From NCBI GenBank assembly GCA_913056425.1, contig CAJXLR010000054.1:1-9230 (forward strand): a DNA stretch of 9,230 nucleotides, in the 5' to 3' direction. The stretch's first letter is position 1, and the number at the start of each line of letters is the position of its first letter. A model generated the notes under the pieces. The model worked only from the letters and a program-made list of their open reading frames with translations. It did no database searches and had not been told where the DNA came from. Below, piece by piece: positions 1-5,810 of this stretch. Source of the DNA: an uncultured Bacteroidota bacterium. Its GTDB lineage: Bacteria; Bacteroidota; Bacteroidia; NS11-12g; UBA9320. A program made the position numbers and the translations under genes.

Positions 1-599
1 ATGTCAATCACCTTTTGAACCGAATCGGGGTGACCACGGAACGATCCGCGACGGTGCACGAGGGATACTTCTTCAGCCACTCCATCAGCAAGATAGATGG
101 CCCAATCCAACGCACTGTCTCCACCTCCCGAAATCACCACGCGCTTGTTCTTGTAGAAATTCGGATCGCGAATGATGTATTCTACGCCTTTGTCTTCAAA
201 GTCTGTTAAACGATCGAGCTCCGGCTTGCGCGGTTCAAAACAACCTAATCCGCCGGCAATTGCGATAATCGGTGCTTTGTGTTTCGTACCACGATTGGTG
301 GTTACAATAAACTGCTCATCATCCGTTTTTTCAATTTCTTCAGCGCGTTCACCTAGGGTGAATCCGGGCTTAAACGGCGCTCCTTGCTCAATCAGGTTGT
401 CAACCAATTCACCTGCGAGAATAGATGGAAATCCAGGAACATCGTATATCGGTTTCTTCGGATATATTTCAGCTAATTGACCGCCCGGTTGAGGTAGTGA
501 ATCAATCAGATGGCAACGTAGTTTAATTAAACCCGCTTCGAAAACGGTAAAAAGACCACAAGGGCCTGCTCCAATGATGATAATGTCTGTTTCGATCAT
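1..599 (-). CDS. Type-2 ferredoxin/flavodoxin-NADP+ reductase, N-terminal part (runs off left edge)
   Basis: Predicted cytosolic flavoprotein that passes electrons between NADPH and ferredoxin or flavodoxin (thioredoxin-reductase-like fold, YumC type). I translated it by hand: 199 complete codons from the ATG at 599, the C-terminal part lying outside the window. Visible motifs are the FAD Rossmann loop GAGPCG (residues 10-15), QPGGQ (37-41) with EIYPKKPIYDVPGFP just after it, the AIAGG segment (113-117), and the NADPH-binding GGGDSALD (158-165) followed by HRR (182-184). The thioredoxin reductase CxxC is absent, so a reductase of ferredoxin type is preferred. The ATG is favoured over an in-frame GTG at 632 for two reasons. 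Relatives, as I remember them, begin M-I-x-T-D-I. A perfect -7 box also lies between the two codons, so a transcript from it could not contain the GTG. The gene is divergent from the lipoprotein gene, with about 126 bases between them. Family assignment is firm; the physiological partner is unknown. Confidence 0.92.
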   Translation of the reverse strand, partial: MIETDIIIIGAGPCGLFTVFEAGLIKLRCHLIDSLPQPGGQLAEIYPKKPIYDVPGFPSILAGELVDNLIEQGAPFKPGFTLGERAEEIEKTDDEQFIVTTNRGTKHKAPIIAIAGGLGCFEPRKPELDRLTDFEDKGVEYIIRDPNFYKNKRVVISGGGDSALDWAIYLADGVAEEVSLVHRRGSFRGHPDSVQKVID

Positions 600-616
600 G
601 TCTTCGATATCGCGTG

Positions 617-624
617 CAAAGATA
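617..624 (-). promoter_or_regulatory. Bacteroidota-type -7 promoter box of the FNR gene
   Basis: Read on the minus strand this is TATCTTTG, a perfect match to TAnnTTTG. It ends 17 bases before the ATG at 599, which predicts a leader of only about 10-12 bases. No TTG or TTTG element sits at the expected 19-base spacing upstream, so the call rests on the -7 box and its position alone. Confidence 0.45.
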
Positions 625-700
625 ACATTCACTCCAAGCTTTGTTTTTTGATTACAGACAAATTACAGACTGATACAAATCAGTTCCTTTTGTTTTTTGC

Positions 701-708
701 TATATTAG
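701..708 (+). promoter_or_regulatory. Possible -7 promoter box of the Lys-Asp lipoprotein gene
   Basis: TATATTAG matches TAnnTTTG at five of its six fixed positions and ends 17 bases before the ATG at 726, the same distance as in the divergent FNR gene. A T-rich run (688-699) precedes it, but there is no TTG at the normal spacing. This is a weak call, supported mainly by position. Confidence 0.33.
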
Positions 709-725
709 CGATTCGATAAAAAATT

Positions 726-1103
726 ATGAAAAAATTAAGCATTCTACTTACTGTTTTGTTTGGGTTGATGATGACTCAAACAAGTTGTACTGATCGAAGT
801 GATATTGATGATATCATCAAGAAAATCAAAATGAAGAAAGATCAGGAAAAAGATAAAGACGAGGACAAAGACGAGGACAAGGATAAAGACAAGGATCGAG
901 ACAAAGACAAAGACAAGGACAAGGATAAAGACAAGGACAAGGATAAGGACAAGGATCGAGACAAAGACAAAGACAAGGACAAGGATAAGGACAAGGACAA
1001 GGACCGAGATAAAGACAAGGACGAGGACAAAGACGACGATAAAGATGATGACGACGACGATGATGAAGATAAGAAGCGCAAGCGTCGAAACGGTCGTGGT
1101 TAA
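726..1103 (+). CDS. Small predicted lipoprotein dominated by alternating Lys-Asp repeats
   Basis: 125 residues, function not recognised. Residues 1-20 form a signal peptide (basic MKK, then a hydrophobic stretch LSILLTVLFGLMM) ending at Cys21 in QTSC. This is an imperfect lipobox, with Gln rather than Leu at -3. Export and lipid anchoring are therefore likely but not certain. Residues 22-40 are a short linker (DIDDIIKKIK). Residues 41-115 are almost only Lys and Asp in strict alternation, with Arg at 58, 78 and 94 and occasional Glu. The tract ends in a purely acidic run (about 104-115) followed by a basic tail KKRKRRNGRG. Lys and Asp balance through most of the tract, so the domain should be a soluble, disordered polyampholyte on the outside of a membrane. 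The DNA holds a 60-bp internal duplication. The gene is a single-gene unit: divergent from FNR, with a strong terminator 20 bases after the stop. The signal peptide, terminator and unbroken frame argue that it is real rather than a chance open repeat. Confidence 0.78.
   Translation: MKKLSILLTVLFGLMMTQTSCTDRSDIDDIIKKIKMKKDQEKDKDEDKDEDKDKDKDRDKDKDKDKDKDKDKDKDKDRDKDKDKDKDKDKDKDRDKDKDEDKDDDKDDDDDDDEDKKRKRRNGRG
846..1070 (+). repeat. Hexanucleotide-periodic Lys-Asp coding tract with a 60-bp tandem duplication
   Basis: The tract is a run of six-base units of the form AAR GAY (Lys-Asp). Within it, 891-950 and 951-1010 are tandem copies of a 60-bp unit. Each starts with the codons for K-D-R-D, the first 36 bases are identical, and I count 54 of 60 identical bases overall. 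The next Arg codon comes after 48 rather than 60 bases, which suggests a shortened third copy or loss of two hexamers. Lys and Asp codons are mixed (AAA/AAG, GAT/GAC), so this is not a pure, freshly slipped microsatellite. Most of the non-identical positions cluster at the end of the second copy. Confidence 0.85.
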
Positions 1104-1123
1104 ACCACAAACTGTCTAAAAAG

Positions 1124-1152
1124 AAAAAAGGAGGGCATTGCCCTCCTTTTTT
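1124..1152. terminator. Bidirectional rho-independent terminator
   Basis: A 7-bp GC-rich stem GGAGGGC (1130-1136) pairs with GCCCTCC (1140-1146) around the loop ATT. It is flanked by six A on the left (1124-1129) and six T on the right (1147-1152), so it has a U-tract on either strand. It sits between the convergent lipoprotein gene (stop at 1103) and rny (stop at 1170) and should end both transcripts. Confidence 0.92.
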
Positions 1153-1169
1153 GTGTTCATGCTTTTTAT

Positions 1170-2708
1170 CTACTTCGCGTAGTTCACTGCGCGTCGTTCA
1201 CGAATAACTGTCACTTTTATCTGTCCAGGATAAATCATTTCTTTCATGATTTTTTGGCTTATATCTAACGATAAAAGATCGGCTTGTTTGTCTTGTAATA
1301 CATCACTGTCAACTATCACACGTAGTTCACGACCGGCTTGAATGGCAAATGCTTTTTCAACACCCTCAAAGCCTAACGCTAATTTTTCAAGATCTTGTAG
1401 TCGCTTAATGTAAGCTTCACCATCTTCTCTACGTGCTCCCGGACGAGAACCGGAGATTGCGTCACACGCTTGAACAATTGGAGAAATCAAATTGGTCATC
1501 TCAATTTCGTCGTGGTGTGCACCAATTGCGTTGCATACATCGGGATGTTCTCCATATTTTTCAGCCCATTTCATTCCAAGCAAAGCGTGCGGCATTTCTG
1601 CATCTTCATCAGGCACCTTGCCAATGTCGTGTAGGAGTCCTGCTCTCTTGGCTAGTTTTGGGTCTAGTCCAAATTCGGAAGCCATAATCGCACACATGTT
1701 CGCTACTTCTCTACTGTGCTGGAGTAAGTTTTGCCCGTAGGATGAACGGTACCTCATTCGACCCACAATCCGAACTAATTCCGGGTGGAGACCATTGATG
1801 CCCAAATCGATAACCGCACGTTCACCATATTCGATGATTTCATTATCCACGTCTTTGCGCGTCTTTCCAACTACTTCTTCGATTCTTGCCGGGTGGATAC
1901 GCCCATCCGTTATCAGTCGGTGTAAGGACAAGCGAGCGATTTCTCGACGAACCGGATCAAAACCGGATAGGATGACTGCTTCCGGTGTGTCGTCAACAAT
2001 AATCTCTATCCCAGTTGCTGCTTCCAATGCACGGATGTTACGTCCTTCCCGCCCAATGATTCGGCCTTTGATGTCATCATTGTCAATGTTGAACACCGTT
2101 ACCGTGTTTTCAATCGCTTGCTCGGCAGCTGTTCGCTGAATCGTCTGAAGAATCATGCGTTTGGCTTCCTTGTTTGCTTTGAGCTTCGCCTCTTCGACAA
2201 TTAATTTAATCTGTGAAATCGCATCGGTTTTAGCCTCGTCCACTAAAGCTGCCACCAAATCTTTCTTCGCTTCTTCGGCAGTCATGCCGGCAATCTTTTC
2301 AAGTTGTTGAACTTGATTTGTGTGAGCTTTTTCGATCTCCGCCTTTTTGATGTTGATGATTTCGAGCTGCTCATTCAAATTCTTCTTAATCTTTTCAGCT
2401 TCCTTAATCTTACGGTCGTGATTGTCGATTCGGTCGCTTAAACTTTGATCCTTTTTTCGGATTTCGTTCTCCTTGCGATTTATCGCTTCTTCCCGTTTCT
2501 GAATCTCCTGTTGGTGATCTTGTTTAAGCTTGAAGAATTTGTCCTTAGCCTCTAGTTCACGTCTCTTTTTGTACTGTTTGGCTTCCTCTTCAGCTTCTTT
2601 GATGATTTGCGCTGCTTTGGAGTTGCTCTTGTTGTTAACTATGAAATAAACTACTCCACCACCGACGATAATGCCGGCCAGTAAGCCTATTAAAATTGAT
2701 GCATCCAT
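1170..2708 (-). CDS. rny: Ribonuclease Y
   Basis: Membrane-anchored endoribonuclease that starts mRNA decay. 512 residues, close to the usual 510-520. Domain order is complete: one N-terminal membrane segment (about residues 4-24, glycine-rich, ending YFIVNNK); a long charged coiled coil (about 30-190); a KH RNA-binding domain with GRIIGREGRNIRALE (215-229; GxxG loop at 219-222); and an HD-type metal-dependent phosphohydrolase domain. The metal ligands can be read as His331, His360-Asp361 in LLHDIGKV, His398-His399 in GAHHDE, and Asp416 in QACDA. No key residue is missing. The ATG at 2708 is preferred because it gives the standard short N-terminus directly before the membrane anchor. It is the last gene of the pheT operon, 40 bases after zapA, and ends at the bidirectional terminator. 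RNase Y products are often degraded by PNPase, whose gene starts at 8339 in this window. Confidence 0.97.
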   Translation of the reverse strand: MDASILIGLLAGIIVGGGVVYFIVNNKSNSKAAQIIKEAEEEAKQYKKRRELEAKDKFFKLKQDHQQEIQKREEAINRKENEIRKKDQSLSDRIDNHDRKIKEAEKIKKNLNEQLEIINIKKAEIEKAHTNQVQQLEKIAGMTAEEAKKDLVAALVDEAKTDAISQIKLIVEEAKLKANKEAKRMILQTIQRTAAEQAIENTVTVFNIDNDDIKGRIIGREGRNIRALEAATGIEIIVDDTPEAVILSGFDPVRREIARLSLHRLITDGRIHPARIEEVVGKTRKDVDNEIIEYGERAVIDLGINGLHPELVRIVGRMRYRSSYGQNLLQHSREVANMCAIMASEFGLDPKLAKRAGLLHDIGKVPDEDAEMPHALLGMKWAEKYGEHPDVCNAIGAHHDEIEMTNLISPIVQACDAISGSRPGARREDGEAYIKRLQDLEKLALGFEGVEKAFAIQAGRELRVIVDSDVLQDKQADLLSLDISQKIMKEMIYPGQIKVTVIRERRAVNYAK

Positions 2709-2718
2709 TGTTCTTTAT

Positions 2719-2737
2719 TTATCGTTCTGCACGATAA
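2719..2737 (-). other. Stem-loop in the zapA-rny gap
   Basis: On the mRNA strand TTATCGT (7 bases) pairs perfectly with ACGATAA around the loop GCAGA. The structure fills half of the 40-base spacer and ends 10 bases before the rny ATG. It has no U-tract, so it is not an intrinsic terminator. It could modulate rny translation or be a processing site. The stem is AT-rich and could be chance. Confidence 0.35.
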
Positions 2738-2748
2738 TCCCCGGAACA

Positions 2749-3045
2749 CTACAATGCTTCGTCTATTAACTGAGTGAATTCTCTGAGTTTGGTATCAACT
2801 AGGTTTGAAAGGTTACTTGCCTTTAAGCTTCCACCGGTGAGTTCAGAAGCGAACTCTAAGGCGGCCATAGCTAAGGAGTCTTGTTTGTCTTTTACCTGGA
2901 AATTTTCCTGATAAAACTTCGATTTTTCATTAATCAGTTTCGCAGCCTTTCGCACATATTCTTCCTCTGAAGCTTCAATTTTCAGAGGATATTGTCGGTC
3001 ACCTATTGTAACCTTTATTGATATTTCTTTCTCAGCACTATCCAA
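2749..3045 (-). CDS. zapA: Cell division protein ZapA
   Basis: Cytosolic factor that binds FtsZ filaments and bundles them in the division ring. 98 residues, normal for the family. The N-terminal beta hairpin reads ISIKVTIGDRQYPLKIEASEEEYVRKAAKLINEK (residues 8-41), the ZapA FtsZ-binding head. It is followed by a helical part with DSLAMAALEFASEL (56-69) that continues as the dimerising coiled coil. The start must be the TTG at 3045. An in-frame TAG lies only three codons upstream, no ATG or GTG lies between them, and the first internal ATG (Met60) would remove the whole head domain. The TTG follows the stop codon of the upstream coiled-coil gene after a single C, so translation is probably coupled by re-initiation. 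A non-ATG start may also keep ZapA output low. The family call is confident; no promoter of its own is visible. Confidence 0.93.
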   Translation of the reverse strand: MDSAEKEISIKVTIGDRQYPLKIEASEEEYVRKAAKLINEKSKFYQENFQVKDKQDSLAMAALEFASELTGGSLKASNLSNLVDTKLREFTQLIDEAL

Positions 3046-3046
3046 G

Positions 3047-3337
3047 CTAGTTGTCTAACAAAGCAATGCAGCGATCTATCTCTTTGATGTACCGATTTAA
3101 CTCGTTTTTTAGATTAGACCGGTCTTCAGTTTCAGGAGCTATCGCTACAGCAAGTTTAGTTTTTTTATTAGTTTCTTCTAAATCTTTTATGAGGTTTTTT
3201 TGACGAAGTGTCTCAGCTTTTAGACTCTCAAGTTCCTCACTGAGTTGATTGCGTTCTACGCGCAAGTTGGACAGTTCATCAATCAACCGTTTCAGCTTGA
3301 TTTCAAAATCGTTCAGTATTTGCTCTGGATGTGCCAC
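3047..3337 (-). CDS. Small coiled-coil protein between pheT and zapA (ZapB-like candidate)
   Basis: 96 residues from the GTG at 3337. Nearly the whole N-terminal two thirds (about residues 7-62) is one amphipathic, highly charged coiled coil with leucines in heptad spacing. A short break (VAIAPETEDRS, 64-74) follows, then the C-terminal motif NELNRYIKEIDRCIALLDN (78-96). I remember close variants of this ending (REIDKCIALLN) from Bacteroidota proteins at the same position before zapA. No catalytic residues are seen. Start choice: the reading frame stays open to a TTG at 3373 inside pheT, but the GTG lies exactly one base after the pheT stop (TAA-C-GTG) and avoids a 35-base overlap. No ATG exists in the frame. 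Its place next to zapA suggests a division-ring adaptor like ZapB, which is also a short coiled coil, but this role is inference from context and shape. Confidence 0.82.
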   Translation of the reverse strand: MAHPEQILNDFEIKLKRLIDELSNLRVERNQLSEELESLKAETLRQKNLIKDLEETNKKTKLAVAIAPETEDRSNLKNELNRYIKEIDRCIALLDN

Positions 3338-3338
3338 G

Positions 3339-5660
3339 TTACTTTCTGATAATACCACCCAATTGGTCTTCAATGCTTTTCATGATCTTACCCATTATCG
3401 CATCAATTTTCTTGTCGGTCATGGTTTGTTTTGAGTCGTAAAGTGTGATCGAGAATGCGATTGACTTCTTTCCTTCTTCGAGTTTGTCGCCAGTGTATAC
3501 GTCAAAAACATCGTAATTTCTCAGGTCGTTCCCGGCAACATTTTTTACAATCTTACTTATGTCATCGAAGGTTACGTTATGGTTGAGAACCACACTTAAG
3601 TCTCGCTGCACTGTTGGGAATTTTGGGATATCCTCTAATTGGAATTTTGACTTTCCAGACAGTGATACAATTGCATCCCAGTTAATCACAGCGTATACGA
3701 AGTCTTTTTTAATTCCGTAAAGCTTTCTCTCTTTCGGGCTGCCTTCGGTTAAGCACGTGTTCTTCATCATTTTGGATTCCTTAACGCCCAAAATTTGTGC
3801 TAATCCAGCCACAATGCCTTTTATGAAAAACACATCTGAGTTTCGTTTGGAAGTTGTCCAATTGATATTCTCCTGAGCGCCGCTCGCAACAATGATTAAT
3901 TGATTACTCTCGATATAGCCCTTTTTACCTTTTTTGTATGTCTTTCCAAACTCGAAGAACTTAATCACGTTGTTCTTACGATTTAGGTTAAATGCCACGG
4001 ACTTGAGGATGCCATCTCTCATATCGGTACGCATAATGGCGTATTCAATACTTAACGGATTTAAAATCTCAACCGCATTGTCACTATCGTTTTTTACCGT
4101 TTGAGAATTACTCATCGTTTCAAGGAAACCTTTCCCAACCAAGTAAGACGAAGCTTTTTCTGTAACCTCGCGTAAGTCGTTGGATTTCATTCCGAAACGC
4201 ATCGAAATTTTTTCGGGAATCTGTACGGAGTTGTATCCGTGAATTCTTAGAACCTCCTCAGCAATATCAACAGGCCGTGTTACCTCAGATCTATACGGTG
4301 GTACAACTGCATTAATGTTGGCACCATCAACAGTGGTTTCGATATCCAACAAATTCAGGATGTGAGTAATCTCTTGAGTGCTGAGTTCGGTTCCACAAAA
4401 TGCATTGAGCCAACTCGCAGAAAACTGGACCTCTTTTGGCGGGAATTCTGTTTGACCTCGATCTACTATACCTGAAGCACATTGAGCACCTGCAACTTCT
4501 TGAAGGAGCTGCACTACACGTCGCAGAGCGAATACCGTAATGTTGGGATCACAACCGCGTTCGTATCGGAAAGACGCATCCGTGTTTAAACCTTGGGATT
4601 TCGCACATTTCCGTATCACTGAAGGATTGAAGTATGCACTTTCAATAAATACAGAAGTTGTTGTATCGGTAACTCCTGAATTCAATCCACCAAATACACC
4701 AGCTAATGCAAGAGGACGAGATTGGTCGCAAATCAACAACTCAAAGCCACTCAATTTGCGCTCGGTATCATCCAGCGTGGTAATCATTTCACCTTCAGTG
4801 GCTCGGCGTACCACAATATTTCCATCAAGAAGATTTGCATCAAATGCGTGGATGGGTTGACCTATTTCATGTAGTACATAATTGGTTACATCAACCACAT
4901 TATTTTTCGGAGTAAGACCGATGCTAACTAAACGTTCTTTAAGCCAGTTTGGGCTCTCTTCAACTTTGATGTTGTCAAGTAAGATGCCTGAGTAGCGAGG
5001 GCACGCCTCCAAGTCCTGAATGTCGATATCGATTACCACATCATCTCGCTCAATAGTTGCGATTTCAGGAAGACTGATTTCTCGTTCGGTTTTGGCTCGA
5101 ACATCGCGAGCTGTTCCCCAATGAGAAGTAGCATCTCCACGGTTTGGGGTGAGTCCAATTTCAATTTGGTAATCCGTTTTGATGTCAAGCAAGTCGGCTA
5201 ACGGAGTCCCGGGCTTGGCTTCGTTATCAAGAACCATAATGCCATCATGGCTTGTGCCAAGACCTATTTCGTCTTCCGCACACAACATACCTTCCGATAC
5301 ATTTCCTCGAATCTTAGATTTCTTAATTTTAAAACCTTCGTTTCCCGTTGGGTAGAGTGTAGTTCCAACTGTGGCAACCACTACTTTCTGACCGGCTTCA
5401 ACATTTGGTGCTCCACAAACGATTTGTAAGTCGGAGTCCTGACCAATTGAAACGGATGTGAGCTTCAGTTTGTCTGAATTCTCAGCAGCTACACACGTTT
5501 TTACCTCGCCAACTACAAGGCCTTTAAGTCCACCACGAATGGTTTCCACTGGGTGAATCTTTTCAACCTCCAATCCAGTATCTGTAAGTATTTCTCCGAG
5601 CTTCTCTGGTGACTCGTTAATCTGAATAAAGTCCTTTAGCCAGTTGTATGAAATTAGCAT
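3339..5660 (-). CDS. pheT: Phenylalanine-tRNA ligase beta subunit
   Basis: Beta chain of the cytosolic alpha2-beta2 enzyme that charges tRNA-Phe; it binds tRNA and edits mischarged Tyr-tRNA. 773 residues. Domains in order: N-terminal MLISYNWLKDFI; OB-fold tRNA-binding domain (about 45-150, with CGAPNVEAGQKVVVATVGT); B3/B4 editing domain (about 210-370, with GQPIHAFD at 267-274 and ALAGVFGG at 318-325); B5 domain (about 405-475, with PPYRSEVTRPVDIAEEVLRIHGYN at 454-477); catalytic-like core (about 490-665, with LNPLS and FFEFGKTY); C-terminal ferredoxin-fold anticodon-binding domain (about 678-773, FPTVQRDLSV to MGKIMKSIEDQLGG). It is about 20-30 residues shorter than commonly seen, apparently from a compressed segment near 635-665 where most bacteria have an HPGR...GELHP region. 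The frame is intact, so it should be functional. First gene of the minus-strand operon; the alpha subunit gene pheS is not in the window. Confidence 0.97.
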   Translation of the reverse strand: MLISYNWLKDFIQINESPEKLGEILTDTGLEVEKIHPVETIRGGLKGLVVGEVKTCVAAENSDKLKLTSVSIGQDSDLQIVCGAPNVEAGQKVVVATVGTTLYPTGNEGFKIKKSKIRGNVSEGMLCAEDEIGLGTSHDGIMVLDNEAKPGTPLADLLDIKTDYQIEIGLTPNRGDATSHWGTARDVRAKTEREISLPEIATIERDDVVIDIDIQDLEACPRYSGILLDNIKVEESPNWLKERLVSIGLTPKNNVVDVTNYVLHEIGQPIHAFDANLLDGNIVVRRATEGEMITTLDDTERKLSGFELLICDQSRPLALAGVFGGLNSGVTDTTTSVFIESAYFNPSVIRKCAKSQGLNTDASFRYERGCDPNITVFALRRVVQLLQEVAGAQCASGIVDRGQTEFPPKEVQFSASWLNAFCGTELSTQEITHILNLLDIETTVDGANINAVVPPYRSEVTRPVDIAEEVLRIHGYNSVQIPEKISMRFGMKSNDLREVTEKASSYLVGKGFLETMSNSQTVKNDSDNAVEILNPLSIEYAIMRTDMRDGILKSVAFNLNRKNNVIKFFEFGKTYKKGKKGYIESNQLIIVASGAQENINWTTSKRNSDVFFIKGIVAGLAQILGVKESKMMKNTCLTEGSPKERKLYGIKKDFVYAVINWDAIVSLSGKSKFQLEDIPKFPTVQRDLSVVLNHNVTFDDISKIVKNVAGNDLRNYDVFDVYTGDKLEEGKKSIAFSITLYDSKQTMTDKKIDAIMGKIMKSIEDQLGGIIRK

Positions 5661-5674
5661 CCGCTGTGGTTTTA

Positions 5675-5707
5675 AAAATGTAGTTGCTTGGCTGCGAAAT
5701 TAATCAA
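5675..5707 (-). promoter_or_regulatory. Possible promoter of the pheT-zapA-rny operon
   Basis: Read on the minus strand, a -7-like box TACATTTT (5682-5675, five of the six fixed positions of TAnnTTTG) is preceded by TTG (5707-5705) at a spacing of 22 bases. The spacing is slightly long compared with the usual 19 or so. The box ends 14 bases before the pheT ATG, predicting a leader of about 9 bases. No other good candidate is visible in the 150-base divergent gap. Confidence 0.38.
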
Positions 5708-5771
5708 TAATTAGCGGCGGAAGTCCAACGATTTGTTCACGGTTATGACAATTGAAACACATTAATCGCCG

Positions 5772-5801
5772 TTGAAAGGAACAAGCGCACAATTATATTT
5801 G
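5772..5801 (+). promoter_or_regulatory. Strong Bacteroidota-type promoter of the VWA membrane protein gene
   Basis: TTG (5772-5774), a 19-base spacer, then TATATTTG (5794-5801), a perfect TAnnTTTG -7 box at the ideal distance. Transcription would begin about 5 bases after the box, near 5806, only a few bases before the ATG at 5811. The transcript would be almost leaderless. The TTG that could be read as an in-frame start at 5772 is therefore best explained as the -33 element. Confidence 0.75.
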
Positions 5802-5810
5802 CCACCCTTT

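Noticed and set aside
172..480. Plus-strand 102-codon open frame at the left edge
   Set aside because: It is fully antisense to the FNR gene, whose FAD and NADPH motifs are unambiguous.
600..632. Longer FNR start at the in-frame GTG (632)
   Set aside because: The added 11 residues precede the normal family N-terminus, and the perfect -7 box lies downstream of this codon.
826..1110. Long minus-strand open frames over the Lys-Asp tract (poly Leu-Ser and Cys-Pro-rich products)
   Set aside because: A hexamer repeat leaves several frames free of stops. The products are mirror images of the repeat, have no start context, and the plus-strand frame has the signal peptide and terminator.
2709..2748. 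Possible 6S RNA gene next to zapA, as in Gammaproteobacteria
   Set aside because: The gap is only 40 bases, far too short for 6S RNA, and holds only one small hairpin.
3338..3373. N-terminal extension of the coiled-coil protein to the TTG at 3373
   Set aside because: It would overlap pheT by 35 bases and add 12 residues without coiled-coil character, while a GTG sits one base after the pheT stop.
4540..4860. Plus-strand open frame inside pheT, and similar antisense frames in rny, the VWA gene and pnp
   Set aside because: They are shadows of strongly conserved genes on the opposite strand or in other frames, and their products show no recognisable domain.
5661..5771. Operator-like inverted repeats (CAACG / CGTTG) in the pheT-VWA divergent gap
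   Set aside because: The arms are only five bases and about 40 bases apart, which is expected by chance.
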